From Candidatus Mycobacterium wuenschmannii (GTDB lineage: Bacteria > Actinomycetota > Actinomycetes > Mycobacteriales > Mycobacteriaceae), in the NCBI RefSeq assembly GCF_030252325.1, contig NZ_CP126981.1, positions 3,844,001-3,908,000 of the forward strand: DNA of 64,000 nt. Direction: 5' to 3'. The notes beneath the pieces are model-generated. The model was not told the origin of the DNA and did no database searches. It saw only the letters and a list, made by a program, of their open reading frames with translations. The position numbers and the translations under genes were made by a program. Numbering within the stretch: the first letter of the stretch is position 1; the number at the start of each line of letters is the position of its first letter. Of this stretch, positions 1 through 7,541 are shown piece by piece.

Positions 1-288
1 CCAGAGGTCGTCCCGGCTCTCGGGAATATTGGAGCTGAAAAAGCCGCTGACACGCTGACCGCTGGCGTGGCAGACCAACGTAAGCTGTTGTCCCGCATCA
101 TAAAAGCCATCCTGGGAGCCCAGATCGGGACCATTGGTACGCGGGGTCCTGTGCTTCACCGCGGCCGTCGTGTCGGCATCCGCCGTCGGCCCTACCGACA
201 CGGCCTGCGTGAGTCCCGCCGCGATCACCGCCGCGCACATGATGACGTATCGGCGACGGTGTCGTTCGACCCTCAAGGCACGGCGCAA
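1..288 (-). CDS. Secreted protein, N-terminal fragment (runs off the window)
   Basis: This leftward reading frame is open from the window edge to a TTG codon at 288. The TTG is preceded by a GGGGGAGGA Shine-Dalgarno-like run only 3-4 bases away. An internal ATG at 240 is the alternative start. The first residues are basic (RRALRVERHRRRY), followed by a hydrophobic stretch (VIMCAAVIAAGLTQAVSV) and an Ala-rich end near ADADTTAAV, which is a typical Sec signal peptide. The exported part contains one Cys (LTLVCHASGQRV) and no domain I recognise. The C-terminus is missing, so the function is unknown. The basic N-region favours the TTG start over the ATG. Confidence 0.6.
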   Translation of the reverse strand, partial: MRRALRVERHRRRYVIMCAAVIAAGLTQAVSVGPTADADTTAAVKHRTPRTNGPDLGSQDGFYDAGQQLTLVCHASGQRVSGFFSSNIPESRDDLW

Positions 289-372
289 TGGTCCTCCCCC
301 AAGCCAGCTCACAACTTACTTGGAAAAGTCCGCGTCACAGGCGATTTCCCGACGCCACGCCGGGGAGCTTCG

Positions 373-1002
373 TCAGCGCTTGATGCCCGCAGTGAAGAGG
401 TCACCGAGTGGGCGCGTCCAGAGCGGACGCCGCACACGGTGTTGTTCGGCAACGGTGAACCCGGCGCCCTCGAACAGTCGCCGCATCTCGGCGGGCGTCG
501 GATTGTGCGATGGCGTCCACCGACTGCCGGGCAGTAGTGGCCGGCGGGCACTCATCGTCGAGATGGCAACGAGCCCACCCGGGACCAGCACGCGGTGGAA
601 TTCGCGCAAGGCGGCAGGCTGATCGAAGAAGTGAAAAGCCGACGTGGTCACCACCGCGTCGAGGGCCTCGTCGTCGAAGGGCAGGTGCTCGGCCGGGCCT
701 CGCCGCCAGTCGACCTCGCCGGGCCGGGCCTGAGCTTGCTTCAGCATGCCCTCGGACATGTCGACGCCGTAGACCGCTGCCGGGTGCAGGTCATTGTGGA
801 TGCGATCAGCGAGAATGCCTGTGCCGCAAGCGACATCGACCACCTGCGCCGACTGGTGGTCGCGCAATTGCGCGACCACCTCGTCGTGCGCCGGGCGGTA
901 AACCCACTCCTGCAACACCGGCAGGTTGTAGGCCGGGGCGGCGAAGCCCCAGAACCGCGTGACGACCTCGTTGAATCCGCGACGCTGCGGAGTCTGGGTC
1001 AC
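373..1002 (-). CDS. Class I SAM-dependent methyltransferase
   Basis: Predicted small-molecule methyltransferase of 209 aa, of the UbiE/Methyltransf_11 type. Motif I is VVDVACGTG (about residues 54-62) and the acidic motif II region is YGVDMSEGM. The sequence [28 protein letters not shown] carries the usual post-II and motif III features but exceeds what is needed to recognise it; key residues are the FHF and the terminal PGG. The start is GTG 1002, whose GTGA overlaps the TGA stop of the upstream methyltransferase, so the two are translationally coupled. The same frame stays open further upstream, but only as a shadow of that neighbour. The substrate is unknown. A perfect 26-bp palindrome lies inside the gene (855-880). 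Confidence 0.88.
   Translation of the reverse strand: MTQTPQRRGFNEVVTRFWGFAAPAYNLPVLQEWVYRPAHDEVVAQLRDHQSAQVVDVACGTGILADRIHNDLHPAAVYGVDMSEGMLKQAQARPGEVDWRRGPAEHLPFDDEALDAVVTTSAFHFFDQPAALREFHRVLVPGGLVAISTMSARRPLLPGSRWTPSHNPTPAEMRRLFEGAGFTVAEQHRVRRPLWTRPLGDLFTAGIKR
855..880. other. Perfect 26-bp palindrome inside a methyltransferase gene
   Basis: The left half GGTGGTCGCGCAA (855-867) is followed directly by its exact reverse complement (868-880) with no spacer. It lies within coding sequence for the stretch [10 protein letters not shown] of the 373-1002 methyltransferase, so at least part of its symmetry may be a by-product of coding. I know of no binding protein for it. Confidence 0.9.
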
Positions 1003-1925
1003 TTGGTCGACGTGTAGTAGGTCACGTCGCCGACGTTGACCGAGTCGGTCGACTCGGGCACCGGCGGCAGATCGTGCTCGGCCAGCAGTTCGCTCGCCGT
1101 CCGGCCGACCGAGCGCCAGCCCAGCCCGTCGAGGTATTCGGCGACGTCGGCGCGGTCGCCCTGGTAGCCGAGTTCGTCGAAATCGAGGTCGAACCCGGCG
1201 GCGCGCCACTTGTCGGTGGCCTTGCGCATCATCTCGCGGACCTTCTCCTCGTCGACGTCGCCGGCATTGGGGATGGCTTCGGTGGCCAGCCGGCTGCCGT
1301 CGGCACTGAGCGCAGAGATGTTGTCCAGCAACCGATCCTGCGCCTCGGGCGGCAGGTAGCCCAGCAGCCCCTCGGCGATCCACGCGGTGGGCCGGCTCTT
1401 GTCGAAGCCGGCCTCGGCCAGCGCGGCCGGCCAGTCGTTGCGCAGGTCGATGGCGACCGTGCGGCGGTCGGTGGTCGGGCTCGCGCCCAATTCGGTCAGT
1501 GTCTGGGTCTTGAACGCGATCACCTCGGGCTGGTCGACCTCGAAGACGGTCATGCCGGCCGGCCAATCCAGCCGGTAGGCGCGGGCGTCGAGGCCCGACG
1601 CGAGGATCACGGCCTGGCGGATGCCGGCCTCGGTCGAGTCGGCGAAGAAGGCGTCGAAGAACCGGGTCCGGACGGCCATCGCGTCGGGCATCTGCTGCAG
1701 TTTCCAGGTCGAGTCCTCGTGGTCGACGCTCGAGATGTCGAGGTCACCGCTGGCCCAGCGGGTGAGGAAATCGACCCCGACGGCCTTGACGAGTGGCTCG
1801 GCATACTGGTCGTTGATCAGGGGGTTGTCGGCCTTGGTGGCGACGGCCCGGGCCGCGGCAACCATCGTGGCTGTTGCTCCAACGCTGGTGGCGAGGTCCC
1901 AGGTGTCGTTCTCGGTGCGCGGCAT
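999..1925 (-). CDS. Class I SAM-dependent methyltransferase, TIGR00027 / LCMT-like family
   Basis: 308 aa, the usual length of the mycobacterial family (about 300 aa) with many paralogues per genome. The N-terminus ([20 protein letters not shown]), the [10 protein letters not shown] segment and the SAM-binding [13 protein letters not shown] are hallmark sequences. DQPEVIAFK and [17 protein letters not shown] follow in the expected order. The family is related to leucine carboxyl methyltransferases, but its mycobacterial substrates are mostly unknown. The ATG start is preceded by AAGGAG at good spacing. Its stop overlaps the GTG of the next methyltransferase gene, so the two form an operon. 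Confidence 0.93.
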   Translation of the reverse strand: MPRTENDTWDLATSVGATATMVAAARAVATKADNPLINDQYAEPLVKAVGVDFLTRWASGDLDISSVDHEDSTWKLQQMPDAMAVRTRFFDAFFADSTEAGIRQAVILASGLDARAYRLDWPAGMTVFEVDQPEVIAFKTQTLTELGASPTTDRRTVAIDLRNDWPAALAEAGFDKSRPTAWIAEGLLGYLPPEAQDRLLDNISALSADGSRLATEAIPNAGDVDEEKVREMMRKATDKWRAAGFDLDFDELGYQGDRADVAEYLDGLGWRSVGRTASELLAEHDLPPVPESTDSVNVGDVTYYTSTK

Positions 1926-1934
1926 TGCGTGCTC

Positions 1935-1962
1935 CTTAGTTAGTCGGGACGTACTTAGTTAG
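1935..1962 (-). promoter_or_regulatory. Direct repeat upstream of the methyltransferase operon
   Basis: Read on the coding strand, CTAACTAAG occurs twice, 19 bp apart (1962-1954 and 1943-1935). The second copy runs into the AAGGAG ribosome binding site of the 999-1925 gene. The spacing puts both copies on about the same helix face for tandem binding. No obvious regulator is adjacent. Confidence 0.4.
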
Positions 1963-2013
1963 CCTAGCAAGTATTTAGCTGATCTATCAACTGTCGCGCG
2001 AAAGCGCAGGTGG

Positions 2014-2871
2014 CTATCGATGGCTGATCGCCGCGGTGACCTGAGCTACGCGCCGCCCAACCGTTTCCATCCGCCGGCGCGAGAGCGTCTGGAGCGGGTG
2101 CACGGCCACGATCATCGGCACCCGGTCGCGATGGTCGAAGACCGGTGCGGCGATCGTGGCGACCGGTTGCTGCGGGCGGGCGGCATCATCGTCGGGTAGG
2201 AAGCCGATCGTGGTGAACTCCATCAGCAGCTGATCGGTGATCTCGCGGACGTGATCGGGCAGGCCGTCGGCGGACAACGTACCCACCACATGGGCTGCCT
2301 GAGTCAGCGCGGGCGTCGTGCAGTCCACGTCGAACCCGCGTTTGCGGGTGCGCTCCAGCACTTCCTCCAGGCGACGCCTCAGCAACGGATTAGTGGCTCC
2401 GCTCCGCTCGATCCACGCGCTCTGCTCCCCGGGGGTGTCCCACGCGGCGAATGCGACTCCGAACGGCGGGGCGTAGCGGATCCGCTCGCCGGGCGCGCCG
2501 ATGGAGCGCTGACCCGCGTCCCCGAACGAGGTGATCATCAGCGAGTCGTCAAGGCGCTCGACAACCGATGTGGCGTAACCGAATTCGTCGGCGAGGTCAA
2601 GCGCCACCGTTCTGGCGGCGTGCGCCAGGGTTCGCGCCGTCTCGACCCGTGTCGCCACGACGGCCAGCGCCGGCCCCAGCGAATAGGTCTTGTCGACCGG
2701 GTCGCGGCTGACCCAACCGCGCTCACACAGGGTGGCCAGGATGGCGTGCGCGGTGGCCTGGGTCAATTCGAGTTCGCGCACCACGTCGGAGAACCGCCAC
2801 CGGACGTCGTCGTTTCCGGCGAGCAGTTCGACGACATCGAGAACGCGCGCGGTGGGCGGCGAAACGGGAAT
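2014..2871 (-). CDS. IclR-family transcriptional regulator (probable ATT start)
   Basis: The protein has an N-terminal winged helix-turn-helix (ARVLDVVELLAG, then RFSDVVRELELTQATAHAIL) and an IclR effector domain running to the end. The first usual start codon in frame is GTG 2784, but that would remove the first helices of the HTH. The frame is open up to a TAG at 2928-2926, yet has no ATG, GTG or TTG in that stretch. An ATT at 2871 is preceded, 7 bases upstream, by AAAGGAAG, giving a 285-aa protein of normal IclR length (start ISVSPPTARVLDVVELL). I therefore place the start there. It is divergent from the ADH operon at 2972, which it probably controls through the palindrome between them. 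Confidence 0.85.
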   Translation of the reverse strand: MPVSPPTARVLDVVELLAGNDDVRWRFSDVVRELELTQATAHAILATLCERGWVSRDPVDKTYSLGPALAVVATRVETARTLAHAARTVALDLADEFGYATSVVERLDDSLMITSFGDAGQRSIGAPGERIRYAPPFGVAFAAWDTPGEQSAWIERSGATNPLLRRRLEEVLERTRKRGFDVDCTTPALTQAAHVVGTLSADGLPDHVREITDQLLMEFTTIGFLPDDDAARPQQPVATIAAPVFDHRDRVPMIVAVHPLQTLSRRRMETVGRRVAQVTAAISHR

Positions 2872-2912
2872 CTCTTGACTTCCTTTCGGCGAGCTTCCTA
2901 CGCTGACTTTCT

Positions 2913-2940
2913 GATTATCGAGATGCTATCTCGAATAATC
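2913..2940. promoter_or_regulatory. Inverted-repeat operator between IclR gene and ADH operon
   Basis: The core TCGAGATGCTATCTCGA (2918-2934) is a perfect 7-bp inverted repeat around GCT. The symmetry continues outward (GATTA to the left, TAATC to the right) with a one-base offset, giving about 12-bp arms. A further TCGAGA half follows at 2939-2944. It sits 32 bp upstream of the ADH start and about 45 bp upstream of the IclR start, where an autoregulated divergent operator is expected. Confidence 0.7.
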
Positions 2941-2971
2941 GAGACAGCCTAGGGCGCGAAGGAGTGCGCGA

Positions 2972-4033
2972 ATGCGTGCAGTGGTGTTGCGCGACGGTCG
3001 ACTCGGCGTTCGAGAGGTCGACGACCCGGTTCCCGGGCCCGGTGAACTGCTGCTGCGAACATTGAGCACGGCGATCTGCGCGTCGGACGTGCACTTCATG
3101 GATCACCCGGAGATGGGGGTCGACGATCCGACGGGCCGATCTCTGTACGACGCGAACCGCGACATCGTGCTCGGCCACGAATTCGTCGGCGAGGTCGTCG
3201 GGCACGGGCCAGACTGCACCGGGCAGTTTCCCGTCGGCACCCGCGTCACCTCCATTCCCATCCGCGCGGTGAACGGCGGCCCGGAAGGAGTTGTCGGCGT
3301 GCGGATCATCGGCCAGCACCCTGAGGCTCAGGGCAGCTTCGGCGAACTGGTCGTGGTGGGGGAGTCGTTGGCGAAGTCGGTCGATGCGGACGTGTCCTGC
3401 GATGCCGCGGCGCTCACCGATGCATTCGCGGTCGGCGAGTTCTACGTGCGATCGGCACGGATGGAGGCCGGCGAGATCCCGATCGTCATCGGGGCGGGTG
3501 CGATCGGTCTGTCGGCCGTCGCTGCGCTGGCCACCCGGGGCGTGGAGCCAATCATCGTGTCGGACTACAACTCTGAACGCCGCGCGCTGGCGTGCGACAG
3601 CTTCGGCGCCCATGTCGCCGTCGACCCCGCCGAGCGATCACCGTTCGACGTCTGGCGCGAGCTGCGCGTCGAATGCGGAATGTGGGGCCCGATGGTCGTT
3701 TTCGAATGTGTCGGCGCATCGGGGTTGATCCAGAAGATCGTCGACAGCGTTGACATCGGAACCCGGATCTACTGCGCCGGTGGTTGGTACACCGGCGACA
3801 CGCTGAACATCACCGATGCGACCCGTCAAGGCGTGACCATCCAGTTCGGCGGTGGGCCGCACCCGCAGGACTGGTACGGCACGCTCGACGCGATCGCCGC
3901 CGGCCGGCTCGATCCGCTGCCCAGCGTCGGAGCGGTCATCGGCCTCGACGACGTTCCCGACGCGCTCGACTCGGCCCGAAAGTCCACTGGCCCAGCCCGA
4001 ATCATCGTCCATCCGAACGGAGACGTCACGTGA
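2972..4033 (+). CDS. Zinc-type alcohol dehydrogenase-like protein (MDR family)
   Basis: 353-aa medium-chain dehydrogenase/reductase. The N-terminal GroES-like catalytic domain contains ICASDVHF (zinc-ligand Cys region) and VLGHEFVGEVV (the GHE motif). The Rossmann domain begins with VIGAGAIGLSAVAAL. The four-Cys structural zinc lobe of classical ADH is absent, as in many catabolic MDR proteins. It probably oxidises an alcohol with NAD(P)+. It is the first gene of an operon (ADH, SnoaL-like protein, SDR) coupled by GTGA and ATGA overlaps and facing the IclR regulator. The substrate is unknown. Confidence 0.9.
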   Translation: MRAVVLRDGRLGVREVDDPVPGPGELLLRTLSTAICASDVHFMDHPEMGVDDPTGRSLYDANRDIVLGHEFVGEVVGHGPDCTGQFPVGTRVTSIPIRAVNGGPEGVVGVRIIGQHPEAQGSFGELVVVGESLAKSVDADVSCDAAALTDAFAVGEFYVRSARMEAGEIPIVIGAGAIGLSAVAALATRGVEPIIVSDYNSERRALACDSFGAHVAVDPAERSPFDVWRELRVECGMWGPMVVFECVGASGLIQKIVDSVDIGTRIYCAGGWYTGDTLNITDATRQGVTIQFGGGPHPQDWYGTLDAIAAGRLDPLPSVGAVIGLDDVPDALDSARKSTGPARIIVHPNGDVT

Positions 4034-4443
4034 GTGATCGCGAAGACCGCCAAGACATCGCCGAGGTGCTATTGCGCTACGCCACCGGGATCGACCGCCG
4101 AGACTGGCCGCTGTTTCGCACGGTGTTCACCGACGACTGCGAACTGGACTACGGCGAGATCGGTACGTTCCGGGGCGTCGACGCGATCACCGAATTCATG
4201 GATCAGGCGCACGCGATGGCGGGTCACACCATGCACCGGCTCACCAATCAGGTGATCACGGTCGACGGCGACACGGCCGAGTCACGGACCTACGTAGATG
4301 CACTGATCATGGTCGACGTGAACGCGGGGGTGAATGCCGCCGGGTTCTACGATGACGAACTGGTGCGGGGTGAGGACGGCTGGCGCGTGGCCCGTCGTCG
4401 CTTCATCCAGGTGCGGTTGGCTCAGGTGGGAGGCACGGCATGA
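4030..4443 (+). CDS. SnoaL-like / NTF2-fold protein
   Basis: 137-aa protein. The N-terminal helix REDRQDIAEVLLRYATGID followed by DWPLFRTVFTDDCELDY is the signature of the SnoaL_4/NTF2-like family. Members serve as small isomerases, dehydratases or ligand-binding partners in ring-compound catabolism. The internal HRLTNQVITVDGDTAESRTY is the usual beta-sheet core. The GTG start at 4030 overlaps the ADH stop by four bases, and its own stop overlaps the SDR start, so production is coupled to both oxidoreductases. The exact activity cannot be assigned. Confidence 0.85.
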   Translation: MSDREDRQDIAEVLLRYATGIDRRDWPLFRTVFTDDCELDYGEIGTFRGVDAITEFMDQAHAMAGHTMHRLTNQVITVDGDTAESRTYVDALIMVDVNAGVNAAGFYDDELVRGEDGWRVARRRFIQVRLAQVGGTA

Positions 4444-5252
4444 CCTTCGCGGACAAGTACGGGCCGTGGGCGCTGGTCCTGGGAGCGTCCGACGGCGTGG
4501 GGGCGGCGTTTGCCGAGGCGCTGGCGGACCGCGGGCTCAACGTCGCGCTGGTGGCTCGCCGCCAGGCCGTCCTCGACGAGGTGGCGGCCGGGATAGTCGC
4601 GCGCACCGGTGTCCAAACTCGTTCGCTGGCAATCGATCTCGCATCGCCTGACGCGACGGCGCAGGTTGTCGCCGCGACCACCGGTATCGAGGTGGGCTTC
4701 CTGGTCTACTGCGCCGGCGCCGACCCCAACTTCGAGCCGTTTCTGGCCAACCCGGTCGAGATCGCGGAATCGATGGTGCACCGCAACTGCGTTGTGCCGA
4801 TGCAGTTGTGTCACCGCTTCGCGCCCGCGATGGTCGAACGCGGCAAAGGTGGGATCGTCGTCTTCGGATCGGGCGCAGGCCTCGCCGGCGGACCCAACAT
4901 GGTGGCCTACGGCGCCACGAAGGCGTTCGACATGGTGTTCACCGAAGCCTTGTGGAGCGAACTGCACGACACGGGCGTCGACGTGCTCGGTCTCATTCTC
5001 GGCAAGACGAACACGCCCGCCCTGCGCAAGCTCGAGCACAGTCGCGGACACCTGTCTTCCGAGGATGCGGTGCCGTCGGACGCCGCCAGTGTCGACGAGG
5101 TGATCACCGAGGCGCTCGAAAACCTCAGCAACGGGCCGACTTTGATGGTGGGCGAGATGATGCGCGCGATGGCGCCGATGCTGGCATCGCTCAGCCGTAA
5201 TGAGGCGGTCGCGCTTTTTGCCCAGGCGCAGGCATCCGCGATGGGCGACTAG
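4440..5252 (+). CDS. SDR-family NAD(P)-dependent oxidoreductase
   Basis: 270 aa. The cofactor site is LGASDGVGAAFAEAL, a variant of TGxxxGxG. The active site has Ser in VFGSGAGLAG and the Tyr-x3-Lys in VAYGATKAF. The ATG start overlaps the TGA of the SnoaL-like gene. It is the last gene of the IclR-linked operon and is followed at once by a strong hairpin terminator. The C-terminal part is long and Met/Ala-rich (MMRAMAPMLASLS). The role is most likely oxidation or reduction of the same carbonyl or alcohol intermediate handled by the ADH at 2972. Confidence 0.9.
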   Translation: MTFADKYGPWALVLGASDGVGAAFAEALADRGLNVALVARRQAVLDEVAAGIVARTGVQTRSLAIDLASPDATAQVVAATTGIEVGFLVYCAGADPNFEPFLANPVEIAESMVHRNCVVPMQLCHRFAPAMVERGKGGIVVFGSGAGLAGGPNMVAYGATKAFDMVFTEALWSELHDTGVDVLGLILGKTNTPALRKLEHSRGHLSSEDAVPSDAASVDEVITEALENLSNGPTLMVGEMMRAMAPMLASLSRNEAVALFAQAQASAMGD

Positions 5253-5264
5253 GCCCGCCGAAAG

Positions 5265-5302
5265 CCAAACATCCCAGGCCCTTTCGGACCTGGGATGTTT
5301 GG
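5265..5302. terminator. Bidirectional hairpin terminator
   Basis: A perfect 14-bp stem (CCAAACATCCCAGG, 5265-5278, with its reverse complement at 5289-5302) surrounds a 10-nt loop. It lies between the convergent ends of the SDR gene (5252) and the secreted repeat protein gene (5330). There is no long T-tract, which is normal for mycobacteria. Confidence 0.85.
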
Positions 5303-5329
5303 TTACTGCTGGTTTGGACCGCCTGGCCG

Positions 5330-7150
5330 CTAAAGTCCGAGGAAGGACAGCGGGTCGAATGCGGTGGCCGCGCCGGCGCCCGCTTCGGTGAGTCCGTTGG
5401 TCAGTGCCTCGAGACCGGCGGTGAAGGCGTCGCCCGGGTTCAGCAACGCCGTGGCGTCGATTCCGCCGAACAGTGAGCCCAGATCCAGGTTGCCCAGGGG
5501 CGTGACCAGGATGTCGTGGATGGTGCTGGCCGCACCGTCCAGACCCGGGATAGCCGTGTAGATGTTCTCCACCCCACCACCCAAATTCAGCACGTCGTAG
5601 ACCGTTCCCACCGCGGGCAGAGTGGCCCCGTCGGCCGCGGGAATGAGGTCGGCGATCGAACTGGAATCTCCTGGGACGCTGAGCACGTCGCCGAGGTGGG
5701 TGACGGTGAACTCGGCGTTGGTGAGGCCGAGCAGGTTGGTCACCTGGTCGTTGGTGTCGATAGCGCCAATTGCGTTACCAGCGCCGTCGTACACGTTGAA
5801 GTCCTGCTGAGCCAACGTGAGCGAGATCGGTCCGAACCCGAGGTCCAAGGTCGGAGTTCCGCCGCCGAGGTTCAACAGCGGTGCGGCGCCGGTCAATTGG
5901 TAGACCGGGTTGAAGCCTTCGCCGGTAACCAGACCGAAGTCACCGGGTTGGGTGAAGTCTGCCGTCAACGGGTTGAAGGTCAAGCCGTCGAGGGTGAACG
6001 CATTCGCGCCTATGGCGCTGTCGCCGGCTTGGAGGCCGGTCAACGCGTCGGCCGGGTTGAGCGGGTTGGCGACGTTGATGTTCTCGAACAGCGAGGTCAG
6101 GTTGATCGTGCCGTAGGGCGTGACCAAGTTGTCGGTGACGCTGCCGAGGGCGCCCGGCGTGGCGGTGTAGACGTTCTCGAAGCCGCCGCCGAAGTTGAGC
6201 GCGTCGTAGACCGATCCCACGGTCGGCAAGTCAGCGGAGCCAACGCCCGCCGGTGTCACGTCGGTGACAATCAACTGGGTGTTCGTGAGCCCCAACAGGT
6301 TTGTCACGTCAACGCCGGTGTTGATGGTGCCGATCTCCGCAGCCGACGAGCCGCTGCCGCTATAGACGTCGAAGATCTGGGTGGCCAGATCGTTGCCACC
6401 GTTGGACGGATCGCCGAGTGACGTACCACCGATGACCAGCAGCGGTGCCGTGGTTGCGAGCGGGGCGACCGTGTTGAAACCTTCGGTTCCCGCCGAGTTG
6501 ATTGGGTCCAGGGTGGTGCCGGCAATGGTGAAGGCTTCCGGTGCACCGGTGATGCCGTGTGCCTCCAGACCGGTGAACGCGTCGCCGGGGTTCAGCGGGT
6601 TCGCCGCGTTGAAGGTGAACAGTGAGCTCAGGTCGTAGCTCTGGCCGGTCGGCGTGATGAACGTGTCGGTGACGGTGCCGTCGTCTCCAGGAGTGGCGAC
6701 GTAGATGTTCTCGTAGCCGCCGCCGAAGTTCCACGCGTCGTAGACCGAACCAATTGCGGGCAGGCTGGACGCGTCGCCGCCATCGGCCGCCGTGACGCCT
6801 GCGACAGTGAACTCGGCGTTGGTGAAGCCGAACAGGTTGGTCACGGTCTCATTGCCCTGAATGCTGCCCAGTTCGGCTCCGCCAGGGCTGTACACATCGA
6901 AGTTCTGGGTGGCGAGGGGCAGGCCGAGCGCCGTGCCACCACCCAACTCGAGCAGCGGCGGTGAGGTGGTGAGCTGGTAGACGGGGTTGAAGCCCTCAAC
7001 GCCCGCTGCGTTGATCGGGTCGAAAACGTAGCTGCCGATGGTGAAGGCGTCGTCGCCCGGGGCCGCCGCGGCGACGGCCACCTGCAGAAATGCGGTGGTC
7101 AACAATCCGCCCGTGGCCGCCAAACCGGCCGTGATCAAGCGTCTGTTCAT
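5330..7150 (-). CDS. Secreted protein built of three tandem ~180-residue repeats
   Basis: 606 aa from ATG 7150, which has a GGAG eight bases upstream; a longer frame start at 7219 lacks this. A Sec signal peptide (RRLITAGLAATGGLLTTAFL, cleavage near AAAA-PGDD) is followed by three copies of one unit at about residues 31-202, 203-381 and 382-606. Each unit carries FDPIN or FNPL, EGFNPVYQL, FDVY or FNVY, VTNLLGLTN, VGSVYDALNFGGG.EN.YTATPG, VT.LVTP.G, and ends with ANPLNP.DA.TGL. The sequence is rich in Gly, Asn, Thr and Leu and has no Cys, so an extracellular beta-rich fold is likely. I do not recognise the family; it is not a PE or PPE protein by its N-terminus. It appears monocistronic. Confidence 0.88.
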   Translation of the reverse strand: MNRRLITAGLAATGGLLTTAFLQVAVAAAAPGDDAFTIGSYVFDPINAAGVEGFNPVYQLTTSPPLLELGGGTALGLPLATQNFDVYSPGGAELGSIQGNETVTNLFGFTNAEFTVAGVTAADGGDASSLPAIGSVYDAWNFGGGYENIYVATPGDDGTVTDTFITPTGQSYDLSSLFTFNAANPLNPGDAFTGLEAHGITGAPEAFTIAGTTLDPINSAGTEGFNTVAPLATTAPLLVIGGTSLGDPSNGGNDLATQIFDVYSGSGSSAAEIGTINTGVDVTNLLGLTNTQLIVTDVTPAGVGSADLPTVGSVYDALNFGGGFENVYTATPGALGSVTDNLVTPYGTINLTSLFENINVANPLNPADALTGLQAGDSAIGANAFTLDGLTFNPLTADFTQPGDFGLVTGEGFNPVYQLTGAAPLLNLGGGTPTLDLGFGPISLTLAQQDFNVYDGAGNAIGAIDTNDQVTNLLGLTNAEFTVTHLGDVLSVPGDSSSIADLIPAADGATLPAVGTVYDVLNLGGGVENIYTAIPGLDGAASTIHDILVTPLGNLDLGSLFGGIDATALLNPGDAFTAGLEALTNGLTEAGAGAATAFDPLSFLGL

Positions 7151-7541
7151 AGGTCTTGCTCCTACTTTCCGTGTGCAGTGATAAGGGGCGGGCGTGGTGT
7201 TACTTGTGAGTAACGTCACGGGACCCTACTGAGGAGTAATATAGGAAGTCAATACAAAATCTTGGTTATCTCTCAGGTTCCCAGGCGATTGCCAGCTTAT
7301 TGACACCGCGTCAGCAGGCTCGCTCCGATCGTTGCGGGCTAACAACTGCAGCTCGGAAGACTGTTCCGGTTCGCGAAAGCAAGTAATGTCCCTGAGTCGA
7401 AATGAAGTGGTACTCAGGTGCCACTCAGTCGTCACGGTTCCGCGTCATGTGGTCGGCGGAAAATGCCTATACTTCGAACCGTCCAGAACGGCATTCTCAA
7501 ATTTGGAGAAGCCGTTTCCACTAGCGCGGAAGCGGGTCGGC
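7151..7541. promoter_or_regulatory. 391-bp divergent intergenic region with palindrome GTTACTtgtgAGTAAC
   Basis: The region lies between the divergent secreted repeat protein gene and the SDR gene at 7542. It is AT-richer than its surroundings. It holds a perfect inverted repeat (7199-7214, 6-bp arms, 4-bp spacer) about 50 bp upstream of the secreted protein start, and an AATATA/TATATT promoter-like element at 7238-7243. The weak reading frames across it have no homology I can see, and I find no RNA gene. Confidence 0.5.

Noticed and set aside
373..1566. Methyltransferase frame extended upstream to 1566
   Set aside because: The extra 188 codons are only a shadow of the TIGR00027 gene; GTG 1002 with stop-start overlap is a much better start.
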